From Hofstenia miamia (lineage: Eukaryota; Xenacoelomorpha; Acoela): a DNA stretch of 64,000 bases. The translations under genes were made by a program, and so were the position numbers. Of the stretch, positions 22,087 to 34,430 are shown in pieces (position 1 is the first letter of the stretch; the number at the start of each line of letters is the position of its first letter). A model generated the notes under the pieces. That model ran no database searches and was not told the DNA's origin. It was given only the letters and a program-made list of their open reading frames with translations. Where the stretch lies: the NCBI GenBank assembly GCA_004352715.1, contig SCFE01000053.1:1991799-2055798 (forward strand). The letters run 5' to 3'.

Positions 22087-23086
22087 NNNNNNNNNNNNNN
22101 NNNNNNNNNNNNNNNNNNNNNNNNNNNNNNNNNNNNNNNNNNNNNNNNNNNNNNNNNNNNNNNNNNNNNNNNNNNNNNNNNNNNNNNNNNNNNNNNNNNN
22201 NNNNNNNNNNNNNNNNNNNNNNNNNNNNNNNNNNNNNNNNNNNNNNNNNNNNNNNNNNNNNNNNNNNNNNNNNNNNNNNNNNNNNNNNNNNNNNNNNNNN
22301 NNNNNNNNNNNNNNNNNNNNNNNNNNNNNNNNNNNNNNNNNNNNNNNNNNNNNNNNNNNNNNNNNNNNNNNNNNNNNNNNNNNNNNNNNNNNNNNNNNNN
22401 NNNNNNNNNNNNNNNNNNNNNNNNNNNNNNNNNNNNNNNNNNNNNNNNNNNNNNNNNNNNNNNNNNNNNNNNNNNNNNNNNNNNNNNNNNNNNNNNNNNN
22501 NNNNNNNNNNNNNNNNNNNNNNNNNNNNNNNNNNNNNNNNNNNNNNNNNNNNNNNNNNNNNNNNNNNNNNNNNNNNNNNNNNNNNNNNNNNNNNNNNNNN
22601 NNNNNNNNNNNNNNNNNNNNNNNNNNNNNNNNNNNNNNNNNNNNNNNNNNNNNNNNNNNNNNNNNNNNNNNNNNNNNNNNNNNNNNNNNNNNNNNNNNNN
22701 NNNNNNNNNNNNNNNNNNNNNNNNNNNNNNNNNNNNNNNNNNNNNNNNNNNNNNNNNNNNNNNNNNNNNNNNNNNNNNNNNNNNNNNNNNNNNNNNNNNN
22801 NNNNNNNNNNNNNNNNNNNNNNNNNNNNNNNNNNNNNNNNNNNNNNNNNNNNNNNNNNNNNNNNNNNNNNNNNNNNNNNNNNNNNNNNNNNNNNNNNNNN
22901 NNNNNNNNNNNNNNNNNNNNNNNNNNNNNNNNNNNNNNNNNNNNNNNNNNNNNNNNNNNNNNNNNNNNNNNNNNNNNNNNNNNNNNNNNNNNNNNNNNNN
23001 NNNNNNNNNNNNNNNNNNNNNNNNNNNNNNNNNNNNNNNNNNNNNNNNNNNNNNNNNNNNNNNNNNNNNNNNNNNNNNNNNNNNNN
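22087..23086. other. Assembly gap, exactly 1,000 N
   Basis: Placeholder gap starting in a G-rich run. Confidence 0.95.
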
Positions 23087-25440
23087 GTGCAACCAGTATA
23101 GATAAATGTGGAAAATAAAAAAAGTTTCACATGGAGCTATTGATTATCTAGAGAATGATATATTATTTATACCCATAGCGTCAAAATTGACTTTGCAGCA
23201 GCCTTCTGAATATTGACTATCGCATTGTTAAAAGCGTTTGGCTCTTGCCTGTTCAATGACAAGTAAACAAAAGAAAGTTATGTAATAAATATGAGAATTT
23301 TAATCGATCGCATTTATTGCTCTAAAAATGGTAAAAATTTATGAAATCGAAAAAATAAAAATAAGTTTGTCGTAGAGATATTCAGTGCGCATCGAATGAT
23401 ATTTAAACTGTATTCATATAATAAAAAATTTATATTACGAACTTCGGATTAATATTAATGATAGTATAGATTTCTTAATTCTACTCATCAAATGATATAT
23501 TAAGCGAAAGATTGAATTGAAATAAGAAAATTTTTAATTTTCGGCCAACACAAAAAATTGAATATAGAAAGGTTTGAATGATCTTTCAAATTCATATAAG
23601 GAATAAAACTATTACGAATAGATTGGAATTGAACCAATGTCTCTCATCAGCAAATGATGAGTGTGATACCACTTCACTACTATTCGCAAATAATACAATA
23701 GCAATACAAAAATTGCCTAACAATTTTTTAAAAACACTTGAGTTAAACACTAATTTCATCTTCGAAGTAATTCACCTAACCCCAAATTCCTCGTTTTTTA
23801 TAATATTTTAATGTTTTAAGATCTATATTAGAGCCACGAGGCGCCTTGGCGCTGAGATATTGTTTGTTTTAAATAATATAATAATGTAGTATTAGAATAT
23901 ACAACTAAATATGGTATTTTTATTGCCAATTCTTTAGGATTAGGCTCTTTTTCAATACTAATTTTATGTATTTTAATTTACAGAATTAAGAATTACAATC
24001 TGGCAATAAATTAGTATAAAAAAATATCATAAAATTCACATATATTTCAGGAAGTTTAATTTGAAAATATTCGCCCTGAACGCGACTTTTAAGTATGGAA
24101 TAAATATTTGCAAGATTCTAAAAATTGCTAACATTTTGAGAAATTTTATCAATAAATTTTCAGCCTTAATATGGAAATTGTGGTCTATTTGTAAATTAAT
24201 ATAAATTTGCATTTACTAACAGAAAGTTATTTAATAAAAATGCAGATTTTAATTGATCGGATTTATCGTTCTAAAATGGTAAACAATTTTGAAATCGAAA
24301 AATTGACTTTGTAGTAGCCTTCTGAAATGTGACTACGGTATTAATAAAATCGATGGGTTGTAGACAGGTCAAGGACAAAGGAATTGCATTTGCTGACAGA
24401 AAGTTATGTAATAAAATGACTATTTTAATCGATCGCATTAATCGTCCTAAAAACAGTAAAAATAGATGAAACCGAAAAAATAAAAATCAGTTTATAGTAG
24501 AACTATTCAGCGTGCATTGAATGATATTTAAACTGTATTCATAACATTAAAATTCATGGAGCTATAGGTCTCCAAAGATAGTCTACCCTATAAATTATAA
24601 TATTCGATTGTAAGAAGAGTGCTAAAATTGACAATTACTATTGGCGAATTCAGTGGAACGAGATTTGTTATATCCCTAAAATAGAATATAGTTTCACATG
24701 GAACTAGTCATTGTGTAAATTTTCATATATAACCCTAATCCATAAGGTCAAAAGTCGCGTAGCTATCGGATTCCGAAATGGGTAAGTTGATATTCTATTA
24801 CTAATAAGAGAAGTGTTAAAATTGACAATTTCTTTTGGCCAATGCTGTGCAACCAGTCTAGGTAAATTCGAAAAACAAAAAACATCGAATTGTATTTTAA
24901 CTGTGTCCATATCATAAAAAGTCATGAAGATATAGGTATCCAAAGTTGGTCTACTCTATTAATTAATAATCGAAACCTACAAAAGTGAAAAATTGATAAT
25001 TTCTTTTGGCCGACACTGTCCAACCAGTATAGATAAATCCAAGAAATAAAAAAAAGCTTCACATGGGACTAAAGATTTCCTAAAATTGGATATATAACCC
25101 TAGTCTATAATGTGAAAACTCGCGGAGGAATAGGGTTCCGAAATGCGTCAGTTAATATAGTGGAAAGTTTATTGAAAGTTATTATAAAAATTAAAAATTT
25201 ATATTGGGCAATGCTATGGCATGCCAATTGATAAATCCAAAAAATAGAAAGTAGTTTTACATGGAGCTAGAGATTGTCTACATAATGATATGTAAACCTA
25301 ATCCATAAAGTCAAAACTCGCGTAGCTATAGGATTCCGAAATGCGTCAGTTTATAGAAGCGAAAAAGCTATAAAGACAGTTATATATAGCAGAAGCCCTA
25401 ATGCCTCAAATTATATATCACATTTAGTTTCCAGTCTTCT
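23087..25440. repeat. Degenerate ~200-bp repeats
   Basis: Related blocks recur at about 23087-23190, 24691-24790, 25055-25155 and 25255-25352. Each has the order ACCAGTATAGATAAATCC, CACATGGAGCTA, AACCCTAATCCATAA, then GGATTCCGAAATGCGTCAGT. Intervening sequence carries weaker copies (for example TTGACTTTGCAGCAGCCTTC near 23188 and TTGACTTTGTAGTAGCCTTC near 24303). Spacing and identity are irregular, so this is an old decayed array. It leads straight into the 2.24-kb tandem array. No gene was seen. Confidence 0.6.
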
Positions 25441-25450
25441 ATTTTAAGTA

Positions 25451-25482
25451 GTTCCCCCCTCTGACACAGCAAAGGGGGGAAC
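25451..25482. other. GC-rich hairpin H0
   Basis: Perfect 10-base inverted repeat GTTCCCCCCT / AGGGGGGAAC with a 12-base loop (CTGACACAGCAA). It is the first of four related hairpins in the 2.24-kb array. Confidence 0.75.
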
Positions 25483-26601
25483 GGTCACATATATAAATGA
25501 TACACTTTAGTTTTTAATAAACCTATATCTAAATTCCTTTAAATAGAGTCGAATTTTCAAGGGTTTTCATGTTATAACTCACAAACCCTATGTCAGAGAT
25601 ACTTGAAAATTTAATAGCATTGATAAACCATATACTATTAGCTAGTATTAAAATATCAGAGCAATCTACAACATAGTTTTTGTGATTGTAGCTTAAATGC
25701 CTTAAAAGTAGCATTTCCAAAAAGCATCCCATTACATTTGTTTAAAATTGAAAAGAGTACCCTTCGTGCGGTTTTCGAGAATAAGCGTAATTTTTATCGC
25801 GTTTGGGCATGCTATAGCTCATTCGAAAGCTCTTTTCATTCTGCAGGTTTCATCTGAATACCCAAAAGCCATAGCTTTTAAACTGACGGAGGTATTAACT
25901 GTCAAATTTGAAAGGGCCTGTGTTTTTGATGAAATTTGAGATTTCTGGAGGCCGTAGCTCGGTCAATTTTGAACGGATCTTCAATATTTTTTTATAGAAA
26001 GGTAGAACTTTGAAAGATCTTTCGAATGCATATTAATTATGGCCACTTTTCATATAAAAATACAAAAACGCTTCTTGTTTTAACTATTTTTCGCTTATTT
26101 TCAATTTTCTCAAAATTTTGGTGTATAGAACTTTTTAAATATTGATCGGAGACCCCTACATATATTCTATAAAAGATGCGCCTCTTCAAGAGCTTTCGAA
26201 TGAATACCATATTGACCCATTTTGAAGAAAAAAAATTTTTTGGTTTCCTCAATAATTTTTTTTTGAAAAATTTTTTTTTCGAAATTTTGAAAAATTTTTA
26301 TACCATCGTGTACCTCTAGTCTTGGCGGCAAAACTTAGTGAAGAGCTAAGGCATAAATTCTCAATAGTTTTAGAGCTACAGCCCCTCAAAGTTGAAAAAC
26401 CAGGATTTTTTTGAAATTTTCGAAAACAAAATGGCCGTAGCTCAAAAACTAGAAAGGTTTTTTGAAATTTTGACATTAAAAAAATAATCTACGTAAAAAG
26501 TTTTAGAATGAATGTGCAAAAAGCTAAGATTTATTTCGAATAGTTTAGAATTTACCAGTTTTAGTTCCCTGCCTCCCTATGTATAAAAAACAATAATAAG
26601 A

Positions 26602-26632
26602 GGGCGCCTCTAGCGTGGCAGCAAAGGCGCCC
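26602..26632. other. GC-rich hairpin H1 (tandem unit 1)
   Basis: Perfect inverted repeat GGGCGCCT / AGGCGCCC around a 15-base loop with CTAGCGTGGCAGCA. It aligns with H0, H2 and H3 but with different, still complementary, stem bases. Confidence 0.75.
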
Positions 26633-28850
26633 AAATCGAATAGAGTTGTCAGAGGGACCCACCACCAAGTTGGAGGCGGATAGGTGCGCCTGTGGCACTA
26701 AATTCATTTATAAGTAATTATTTATTTTCTTCTTCAGATAGTATTCAATTGTATTTGGAGATAAGAATTTAGATTTTGTTGATGGAGTACACTAGGATCA
26801 GTAGGGATCATGATCATCATTAAATAATGTGATCTTAGGTAATTCATTGTTGAAGTAAATTGGAAATGTTGTAAAATTGATTTTAATAACTTTGAAGAGG
26901 TAATGCAATAGTTAATTTATTGCTGAAGTTTATTTGTAGTTTAATTATTCTAAATTGGGATCATTGAGGTGATCTTAAGGATTTTCGTGGTTTAGATTAC
27001 TGAAGAATGACTAAAATATCGATAATAGTTCAAGTTAATGTGTGAACAGTGATTGAAGTTAAGAATATATTAGTTAAATTATTGGATAATTAATATTGAG
27101 GATACCAGGCAAAGCCTGGGAAAGGATGGGGTTCTTAGTATTTACATATCTTGTGACAATTTTTACATCTTCAAGAATCCTTCAGATTCCCTCAGATGAA
27201 AAAATTGTATTGTTTGCCATAATTGACAAAGTAATTTCAGCCTAAAATTACAATATATCATCATCATAGAGGTTCTAGAGATTCACATCATATGGAAAAG
27301 CATATAGTTATTATGCGAATAGGTTATTTGAATTTATCATACCATATTGACAGTGATTTCATGTAAAATTCATAGACTATTGCAGTGTAATAGTAAGATA
27401 TTTCAACAAATGGTTAAATTTTCAGAAATTTTAAATGCTATAATCATTGTTGTTAAGTCAATAATGGTCTGAAATTAAAATTTTTTTCACCATTCTCTAG
27501 AGAATTTTATAGCGCAAGTATTGAATATAAACAATCAATACATATTTATAATAATAAAGGCGCTAGAATTTTTAACATTTTGAAAGGCCGTAATTTTTAT
27601 GCAATTTTAACCAACTAACCAAATTTGAGACCCTAATGCTCGGTCAATATTGAACCAATTTCAAAAATTTTTACATTTTTAAGTAGGAATTGAATAGTTC
27701 TACATTACAAAAATAATATATCAACATATTTATAAACGCTTATCAGGCTCCATGCTTAAGATTTCTAAATTACATGTAATATAAAGCTATATTTCTAGGA
27801 TTTTGCTGCTAAATCTCAAAAACCCTATGTAAGAGATACTTGAAAATTTAATAGCATTGATAAACCATATAGTACTAGGTAGTATTAAAATATCAGAGCA
27901 ATCTACAACATAGTTTTTGCGATCGTAGCTTAAATGCCTTAAAAGTAGCATTTCCAAAGTGCATCCCATTACATTTGCTTAAAACTGATAAGAGTACCCT
28001 TCGTGCGGTTTTCGAGAATAAGCGTAATTTTTATCGCGTTCGGGCATACTATAGCTCATTCGAAAGCTCTTTTCATTCTGCAGATTTCTTCTTCATATAA
28101 GAAAGTCGTATCTTTAATATTGACGACGCTAAAAATTCACAAACTTTAAAAATCGAAACTTTTTTTCAAAATTTCAGATTTCTGGAGGCCCTAGCTCAGT
28201 CAGTTTTTATCCGAATTGAAAAATTTTTTCATAGGAATGTAGCGCTTCAAAAGTACTTTCGAATGCATATTTACGATTGGCACTTTTAAAAAAATAAACT
28301 CGACCGCTTTTGAATTTAGATATTTTCGTGTTTTTTGGGTATACCCCAAAATTTCAACCTCAATTATTAAGAAAACTAACTATACGCACCGCAATATGAC
28401 CTTTAGAAAAAAGATGCGCATGGAAAAGAGCTTTCGAATGATACCCATATTGACCTGTTTTGCAACCAAAAAATTTTTTGGTTTCTTCACTAATTTTTTT
28501 TTGAAAAAATTTTTTTTCGAATTTTTGAAAAATTTTTACATATTCTTGTAGCTCTAGTTTATGCGGCAAAAGTTAGTCAAGAGCTAAGGCATGAATTCTC
28601 AAACCATTTGGCGCTGTAGGCCCTCAAAGTTGGAAAACCAAGATTTTTTTGAATTTTTTGACGACAAATGCGTCATAGCAAAAAAACGGCGTGGTAGAGT
28701 TTTCTGGAACCTTTTCTAAAATAATCTACGCAAAAAGTTGCTTAAACAATGTACTCTCCGTTATATCAATATCTTCTTAGTATAGGATTTACCATTTAGG
28801 TTTTACGTTTTTGTATGTATATTTCCGTTCAACAGACTACCCACACTTGG

Positions 28851-28909
28851 AGGCCCTTCTGACGCGGCGGTCCTACGGGCCTGAATCATATTATTATGGT
28901 CAGAGGACC
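28851..28909. other. GC-rich hairpin H2 with possible pseudoknot (tandem unit 2)
   Basis: The stem is AGGCCC (28851-28856) with GGGCCT (28877-28882). Two loop segments, TCTGAC (28858-28863) and GGTCCT (28869-28874), are complementary to the downstream GTCAGA (28899-28904) and AGGACC (28904-28909), giving crossing pairings. A structured RNA or DNA is possible but not shown. Confidence 0.6.
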
Positions 28910-31086
28910 TTCCACCTAGGGATGCTTTGGATTAGGGCCTGTGGCACTTTATAAGTAATAAATAACTATTGTTTTAGATAGTATTAAATATTATTTTTAA
29001 CATAAGAATTTAGATTTTATTGATGGAGTACAATAGGATCAGTAAGGATCATCATCATCATTAATTTTTGTGATCATAGGTAAATTGTTGTTGAAGTAAA
29101 TTGGAAATGTTGTAAAATTAATTTTAATAAGTTTGAAGAGGTAATGCAATAGTTAATTTATTGTTGAAGTTTATTTGGAGTTGAATTATTCTAAGTTGGG
29201 ATCATTGAGGTGATCTTAAGGATTTTCGTGGTTTAGATTGCTGAAGAATGACTAAAATATAGATAATAGTTCAAGTTAATGTGTGAAGATTGATTGAAGT
29301 TAAGAATATATTAGTTAAAATATTGGATAATTAATATTGAGGATGCCAGGCAAAGCCTGGGAAAGGATGGGGTTCTTAGTATTTACATATCTTGTGACAA
29401 TTTTTACATCTTCAAGAATCCTTCAGATTCCCTCAGATGAAAAAATTGTATTGTTTACCATAATTGATAGTGAAATTTCAGCCTAAAATGACAATGTATC
29501 ATCATCATAGAGGTTCTAGAGATTCACATCATATGGAAAAGCATATAGTTATTATGCAAATAGGTTACTTGAATTTATCATACCATATTGACAGTGATTT
29601 CATGTAAAATTCATAGACTATAGCAGTGTAATTGTAAGATATTTCAATAAATTCCATAATTTTCAGAAATCCCAAATGTTAAAATCATTGTTGTCAAGTC
29701 AATAATGATCCGAATTTGAAATTTTTTTCACCATTCTCTAGAAAATTTTATAGCGCAAGTATTGAATATAAACAATCAATACATATTTATAATAATAAAG
29801 GCGCTAGAATTTTTAACATTTTGAAAGGCCGTAATTTTTATGCAATTTTAACCAACTAACCAAATTTGAGACCCTAATGCTCGGTCAATATTGAACCAAT
29901 TTAAAAAATTTTTACATTTTTAAGTAGGAATTAAATAGCTCTACATTGCAAAAATAATATATCAACATATTTATAATAGCTTGGCAGGCTCCGTGCTTAA
30001 GATTTCTAAATTACATGTAATATAAAGCTATATTTTTAGGTATTTGCTGCTAAAGCTCACAAACCCTATGTAAGAGATACTTGAAAATTTAATAGCATTG
30101 ATAAACCATATAGTACTAGGTAGTATTAAAATATCAGAGCAATCTACAACATAGTTTTTGCGATCGTAGCTTAAATGCCTTAAAAGTAGCATTTCCAAAG
30201 TGCATCCCATTACATTTGCTTAAAACTGATAAGAGTACCCTTCGTGCGGTTTTCGAGAATAAGCGTAATTTTTATCGCGTTCGGGCATACTATAGCTCAT
30301 TCGAAAGCTCTTTTCATTCTGCAGATTTCATCTTAATACAAGAAAGTCATATCTTTAATATTGACGACGCTAAAAATTCACAAACTTTAAAAATCGAAAC
30401 TTTTTTTCAAAATTTCAGATTTCTGGAGGCCCTAGCTCAGTCAGTTTTTATCCGAATTGAAAAATTTTTTAATAGGAATGTAGCGCTTCAAAAGTACTTT
30501 CGAATGCATATTTACGATTGGCACTTTTATAAAAAAAAATACCATCGCGATCGAATATTCGAAATTTTTGACTTTTTGGGTATACCCCAAAATTTCAACC
30601 TCAATTATTAAGAAAACTAACTATACGGGCCGCAATATGACCTTTAGAAAAAAGATGCGCATGGAAAAGAGCTTTCGAATGATACCCATATTGACCTGTT
30701 TTGCAACCAAAAAATTTTTTGGTTTCTTCACTAATTTTTTTTTGAAAAAATTTTTTTTCGAATTTTTGAAAAATTTTTACATATTCTTGTAGCTCTAGTT
30801 TATGCGGCAAAAGTTAGTCAAGAGCTAAGGCATGAATTCTCAAACCATTTGGCGCTGTAGGCTCTCAAAGTTGAAAAACCAAGATTTTTTTGAATTTTTT
30901 AACGACAAATGCGTCATAGCAAAAAAACGGCGTGGTAGAGTTTTCTGGAACCTTTTTTAAAATAATCTACGCAAAAAGTTGCTTAAACAATGTACTCTCC
31001 GTTATATCAATATCTTCTTAGTATAGGATTTAGCAAAAATTTTATATAATATTCTATATATAGATAGGGTGGAAACAAACAACTGA

Positions 31087-31145
31087 AGGCCCTTCTGACG
31101 CGGCGGTCCTACGGGCCTGAATCATATTATTATGGTCAGAGGACC
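31087..31145. other. GC-rich hairpin H3 (tandem unit 3)
   Basis: Same stem as H2 (AGGCCC 31087-31092, GGGCCT 31113-31118) and same downstream GTCAGAGGACC. It is followed by two copies of GGCCTGTGGCACAA, after which the array ends. Confidence 0.7.
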
Positions 31146-31679
31146 TTCCACCTAGGGATGCTTTTGAGGGGGCCTGTGGCACAAAATAATGGCCTGTGGC
31201 ACAATTTTATGTTATTTGTTTTAATATTTTATAGAATCACTACTTTTTAATCTTACATTATTTGTCAAATTAACTTTCAATATTTTTAAACTTCTCACTC
31301 TTTATTTTAAACAAGCATACCATATTGTGAATACATTAGATGACAATAGCATGCACTTTGTCTGTATTACATATATTCTAAAACTTCTACAATGCTTACA
31401 TTTTCCATTAAAGTCATTATTCTGTAAATGGCTTAAAATTACACTGTTGTTATTCATTATTTCTAAAGTCATATTGCGCTTACATTCTCAAAAACAATAA
31501 AACCCTAACCCACCCATCCCTCATCTAACACCCCCCTTTACCTTTTCTAACATGACAACAACTTTAAAAAATGCAACTGTATATTACAATTTAGAGTTAA
31601 TGTCTGTAAATTTAGGGCAAATTAACTAGTGTTATTTATTGTTAAAAAACTGAGTGGGAAATTAACTTGTATATTTGTA

Positions 31680-32700
31680 TAAAAAAGTAGAGAGCAGTGT
31701 GTAATATAAAAGTATCATCCACTCTGAAAATATTCTGTACTGAAATATAAAAATAATATTGATATTTACTTAATCCTGTACAATTTAATAATTAGATTAA
31801 TTTCATAAAAATTGAAGTAAAAACCAACAAAACACATTTACAAAGGAAAAACAACAATCGATTTTAAAAGTCAACAAACAGTTTCTTAAAAATAAGCATC
31901 AAATATATTTATGACAATAGCAAAAACCAAATAAGTGTAATTAATTTCTTTCAATCAACTTCGTATTATGAGACTTGTTTCTCACACTGCGAATCCTTTT
32001 TCCTTTAATGATATGGCTATCACTATGAATTCATCCATATTAGCATCTAAAGTAAAAAACGGTGTTGAATTAAGATACATACTCCACTTTAAAAATATTT
32101 TCTGTTAAAATAAAAAATTCATAACGAAAATAATGTAATGATATTTAGTTAATTCTATTGAATTTATTCATTAAAACGATTTTACCAAAATAAATTTTAA
32201 GAGCAAAACAAATTTTATAAAGAAAAACAATCGATTTTAAAAAGTCAACATAAACACTTAAAAATAAACATCAAATCTAATTATGACAATGGCAAAAACC
32301 AAATAAATGTAATTAATTTCTTCAACAAACTTTGCATTACGAGATGTGTTTCTTACACTGCTTATCTTTTTGTATCAATTCATACATGATTGTGTTCAAA
32401 AAATAACAAAAAAGTAGACAGTAGTGTAAATATAAAAACATTATCCACTTTGAAAATATCTTGTACTGAAATAAAAAAATTGAAATATAAAATGTATTGA
32501 TATTCATTGAGTACAAAAAAATTTAATCATTAGAATACCTTAACGAAAATTTATTGAAAAAGCAACAAAACACATTCTATAAAGAAAAAACAATCGATTC
32601 AACAAAAACACGTTTTAAAAATAAATATTAAATGTAAACTCTATATGAGAAGTGTTTTTTACAACACGAATCCTTATTGTATCAATATTCAAAAAAATTG
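31680..32700. repeat. Three degenerate ~365-bp tandem repeats
   Basis: AAACAATCGATTTTAAAA-type words fall near 31852, 32225 and 32587. Each is preceded ~170 bases earlier by CATCCACT...GAAAATAT and followed by AAAACCAAATAANTGTAATTA in the first two. A further partial copy starts near 33935. Strongly AT-rich; no gene apart from the small ORF at 32706. Confidence 0.65.
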
Positions 32701-33110
32701 CAACCATGAAAAATATAAAATACACTTTAACAATGGTTGCATTAAACTTAAAGAAACTATTTAATAAGTATAAAGAAAAATACAACATTGACTCAAGTTC
32801 TTCTGAGAACGATTCCCAAACTATTACCAACATCAGCGCTACATCTTCCCAACAATAATAATTATAGTAAATCCTTGGAAAAGGCTATCAATTCATCGTA
32901 AGTAGCGCCTAAAATGTTATTTGATAATTTACACTTAACAGAAAATTTCTTAAAATATAAGCAATATAAATTAGATAAATTCAACGGTAGAATTACAATG
33001 TTAACATAACAATCAAATCCCCACGCTTTAATTAAGAGGAATGTCTCTACGGGAAGTCAACGAAGTCTTGATAACGCGCGCGCCTTATCATTACTGAACA
33101 ATTAAGCACT
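32560..33110. repeat. ~550-bp duplication, copy 1 (copy 2 at 33935-34430)
   Basis: ACACATTCTATAAAGAAAAA through TCTTGATAACGCGCGCGCC matches 33935-34430 with moderate divergence. It includes a small ORF, TTAATTAAGAGGAANGT, and GAAGTC..CGAAGTCTTGATAAC. About 825 unrelated bases separate the copies. Confidence 0.75.
32706..32858 (+). CDS. Duplicated 50-residue ORF, copy 1
   Basis: Open frame from ATG at 32706 to TAA at 32858. It has a basic, amphipathic N-terminal half (MKNIKYTLTMVALNLKK) and a Ser/Thr/Asn/Gln-rich tail (SSSENDSQTITN). The frame extends upstream to 32652, but the ATG at 32706 is the one shared with the copy at 34056. No family recognised and no promoter or splice context visible. 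Differences between the copies are mostly amino-acid changing, which argues against strong constraint. Could be chance within a repeat. Confidence 0.2.
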   Translation: MKNIKYTLTMVALNLKKLFNKYKEKYNIDSSSSENDSQTITNISATSSQQ

Positions 33111-33934
33111 AGAATGAAAATCACATGTTTCGTACGTACTATGTTATAAAAATTTAACCAGAGCATACTAGGAAATGAATGTGAGTGTTAGTCACTTGAA
33201 CATATACCTTTGTGACAAATTGGTATACAAGAATATAAATGAAGTATTTTCACTATCATGTTTTGATTAGGATGATTACATTTTAAGAAAAGAATTATTT
33301 CAGAAATCTTATTAAAATTTCTATTTTGTAGAGGTGCTGCATAGAAATTAATCCCCATAGTATTTACAAATATTATTTTTTAATTTTGCCTCAAAATCTT
33401 ATGATAGATGTACATCAATTTTGCAAAAACAGAACCATTTGAAATTTTTTATTAAAGCTAGGATATTAGTTGGTTAACAAGTGTGGCCTAGATGTAAAAT
33501 AAGCATACCAATTTTAAAGGTAAAAGTATTGTCTCAAATAAAATATGAATATTTTTAATTTCTTTATTTATGCTGCAGTGTACATTAGTATTCATACAGT
33601 AGGCTTGGAAATTAACTCTATTTGACGCATACAACATCAGATATGCCGTCAGCCTCATAATATTCCAAAGACCAAACTAAATTAGTTCATTTTCACTGTT
33701 ACATTGTTTAAGATTATAATAACAGCTAAGATTCTATTAATAAATCTAAACAAACTCATATTGATAAGCATTACTGACGAATAGATCCGGGTTGTATCCC
33801 GGACGTTTATTGAATTCCAATATAAACTCAATTTTAAAAAATGCCACAGAGTATAAGGATATCCAAATATATATTGAAATTTAACATCAAATGGTATTAC
33901 ATGTATGGGCAATAAATTTTTACATTTAATAAAT

Positions 33935-34430
33935 AGACCTTAACGAATTTGTAAGAAAACACATTCTATAAAGAAAAAACAATCGATTCAACAAAAACAT
34001 TTTTAAAAATAACTATTACATGTAATTGTAATATAACATCATAAAAATTGCAACCATGAAAAATATAAAATACACTTTAAGAATGGTTGCATTAAATTTA
34101 AAGAAAGCATTAGATAAGAATAAAGAAATATACAACATTGACTCATGTTCTTCTGAGAACGATTCCCAAACTATTACCAACATTAGGCCTACATCTTCCC
34201 AACAACTTCAATTATAGTCAATCCCTTATGAAAAGGCTATGAATTCATCGAAAGTAGCACCTAAACAGAAAATTTCTCAAAATATAAGCAAGGATAATAT
34301 AAAATAAATTAATTCAATGTTAAAATTACAATGCTAACAAAACAATCAAATCCTCATTTGTTAATTAAGAGGAACGTTTCTACTGGAAGTCGGTGAAGTC
34401 TTGATAACTAGTGCGCCTTATTACTGACAA
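33935..34430. repeat. ~500-bp duplication, copy 2 (copy 1 at 32560-33110)
   Basis: Same order of landmarks as copy 1 with scattered substitutions and small deletions. Confidence 0.75.
34056..34217 (+). CDS. Duplicated 53-residue ORF, copy 2
   Basis: Open from ATG at 34056 to TAG at 34217. It begins MKNIKYTLRMVALNLKK and contains SSENDSQTITN; three extra residues replace the stop of copy 1. The frame is preserved over the full length despite about ten codon differences. Function unknown. Confidence 0.2.
   Translation: MKNIKYTLRMVALNLKKALDKNKEIYNIDSCSSENDSQTITNIRPTSSQQLQL

Larger units (their letters stand above)
25490..31200. repeat. ~2.24-kb tandem array, about 2.5 units
   Basis: Landmarks recur at a constant offset. 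CCCTATGTNAGAGATACTTG is near 25587, 27822 and 30067, and CCAGGCAAAGCCTGGGAAAG near 27106 and 29346. The GC-rich hairpin is at 26602, 28851 and 31087. The order is module A (25490-26590, 27730-28840, 29960-31060), hairpin, module B (26640-27720, 28890-29950). The third B is nearly absent. Units 2 and 3 are almost identical; unit 1 is clearly diverged. Module A is rich in long A/T homopolymer runs and carries the exact 10-mer CTTTCGAATG three times per unit (one inverted). Small ORFs inside it are repeated with the units and are not convincing genes. Confidence 0.85.

Noticed and set aside
19552-23130. Long open frames spanning N runs, also at 5269-6225, 9310-10252, 47170-47931 and 59620-60678
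   Set aside because: They are open only because N cannot be read as stops; apart from the visible ends of the Tc1 and LINE proteins they contain no information.
28187-28215. tRNA-like A-box words (CCTAGCTCAGTCAGT) in module A, and GCGATAGCTCAATT near 21430
   Set aside because: No B box (GGTTCGAATCC-type) or cloverleaf at the right distance; the first recurs only as part of the tandem unit.
28360-30810. Two nearly identical 69-residue - strand frames (28360-28569 and 30601-30810)
   Set aside because: They lie in the homologous part of tandem units 2 and 3 and are copied with them; the less similar unit 1 does not keep the frame, so there is no sign of coding constraint.
25451-31145. The array hairpins as hammerhead or HDV-like ribozymes
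   Set aside because: The hammerhead core CUGANGA...GAAA is absent (CTGACAC/CTGACGC instead), and the nested double-pseudoknot order of HDV-like ribozymes could not be drawn convincingly.
31495-31550. AAAACCCTAACCC-like words suggesting telomeric repeats
   Set aside because: Only one or two imperfect units followed by unrelated C-rich sequence; no array.
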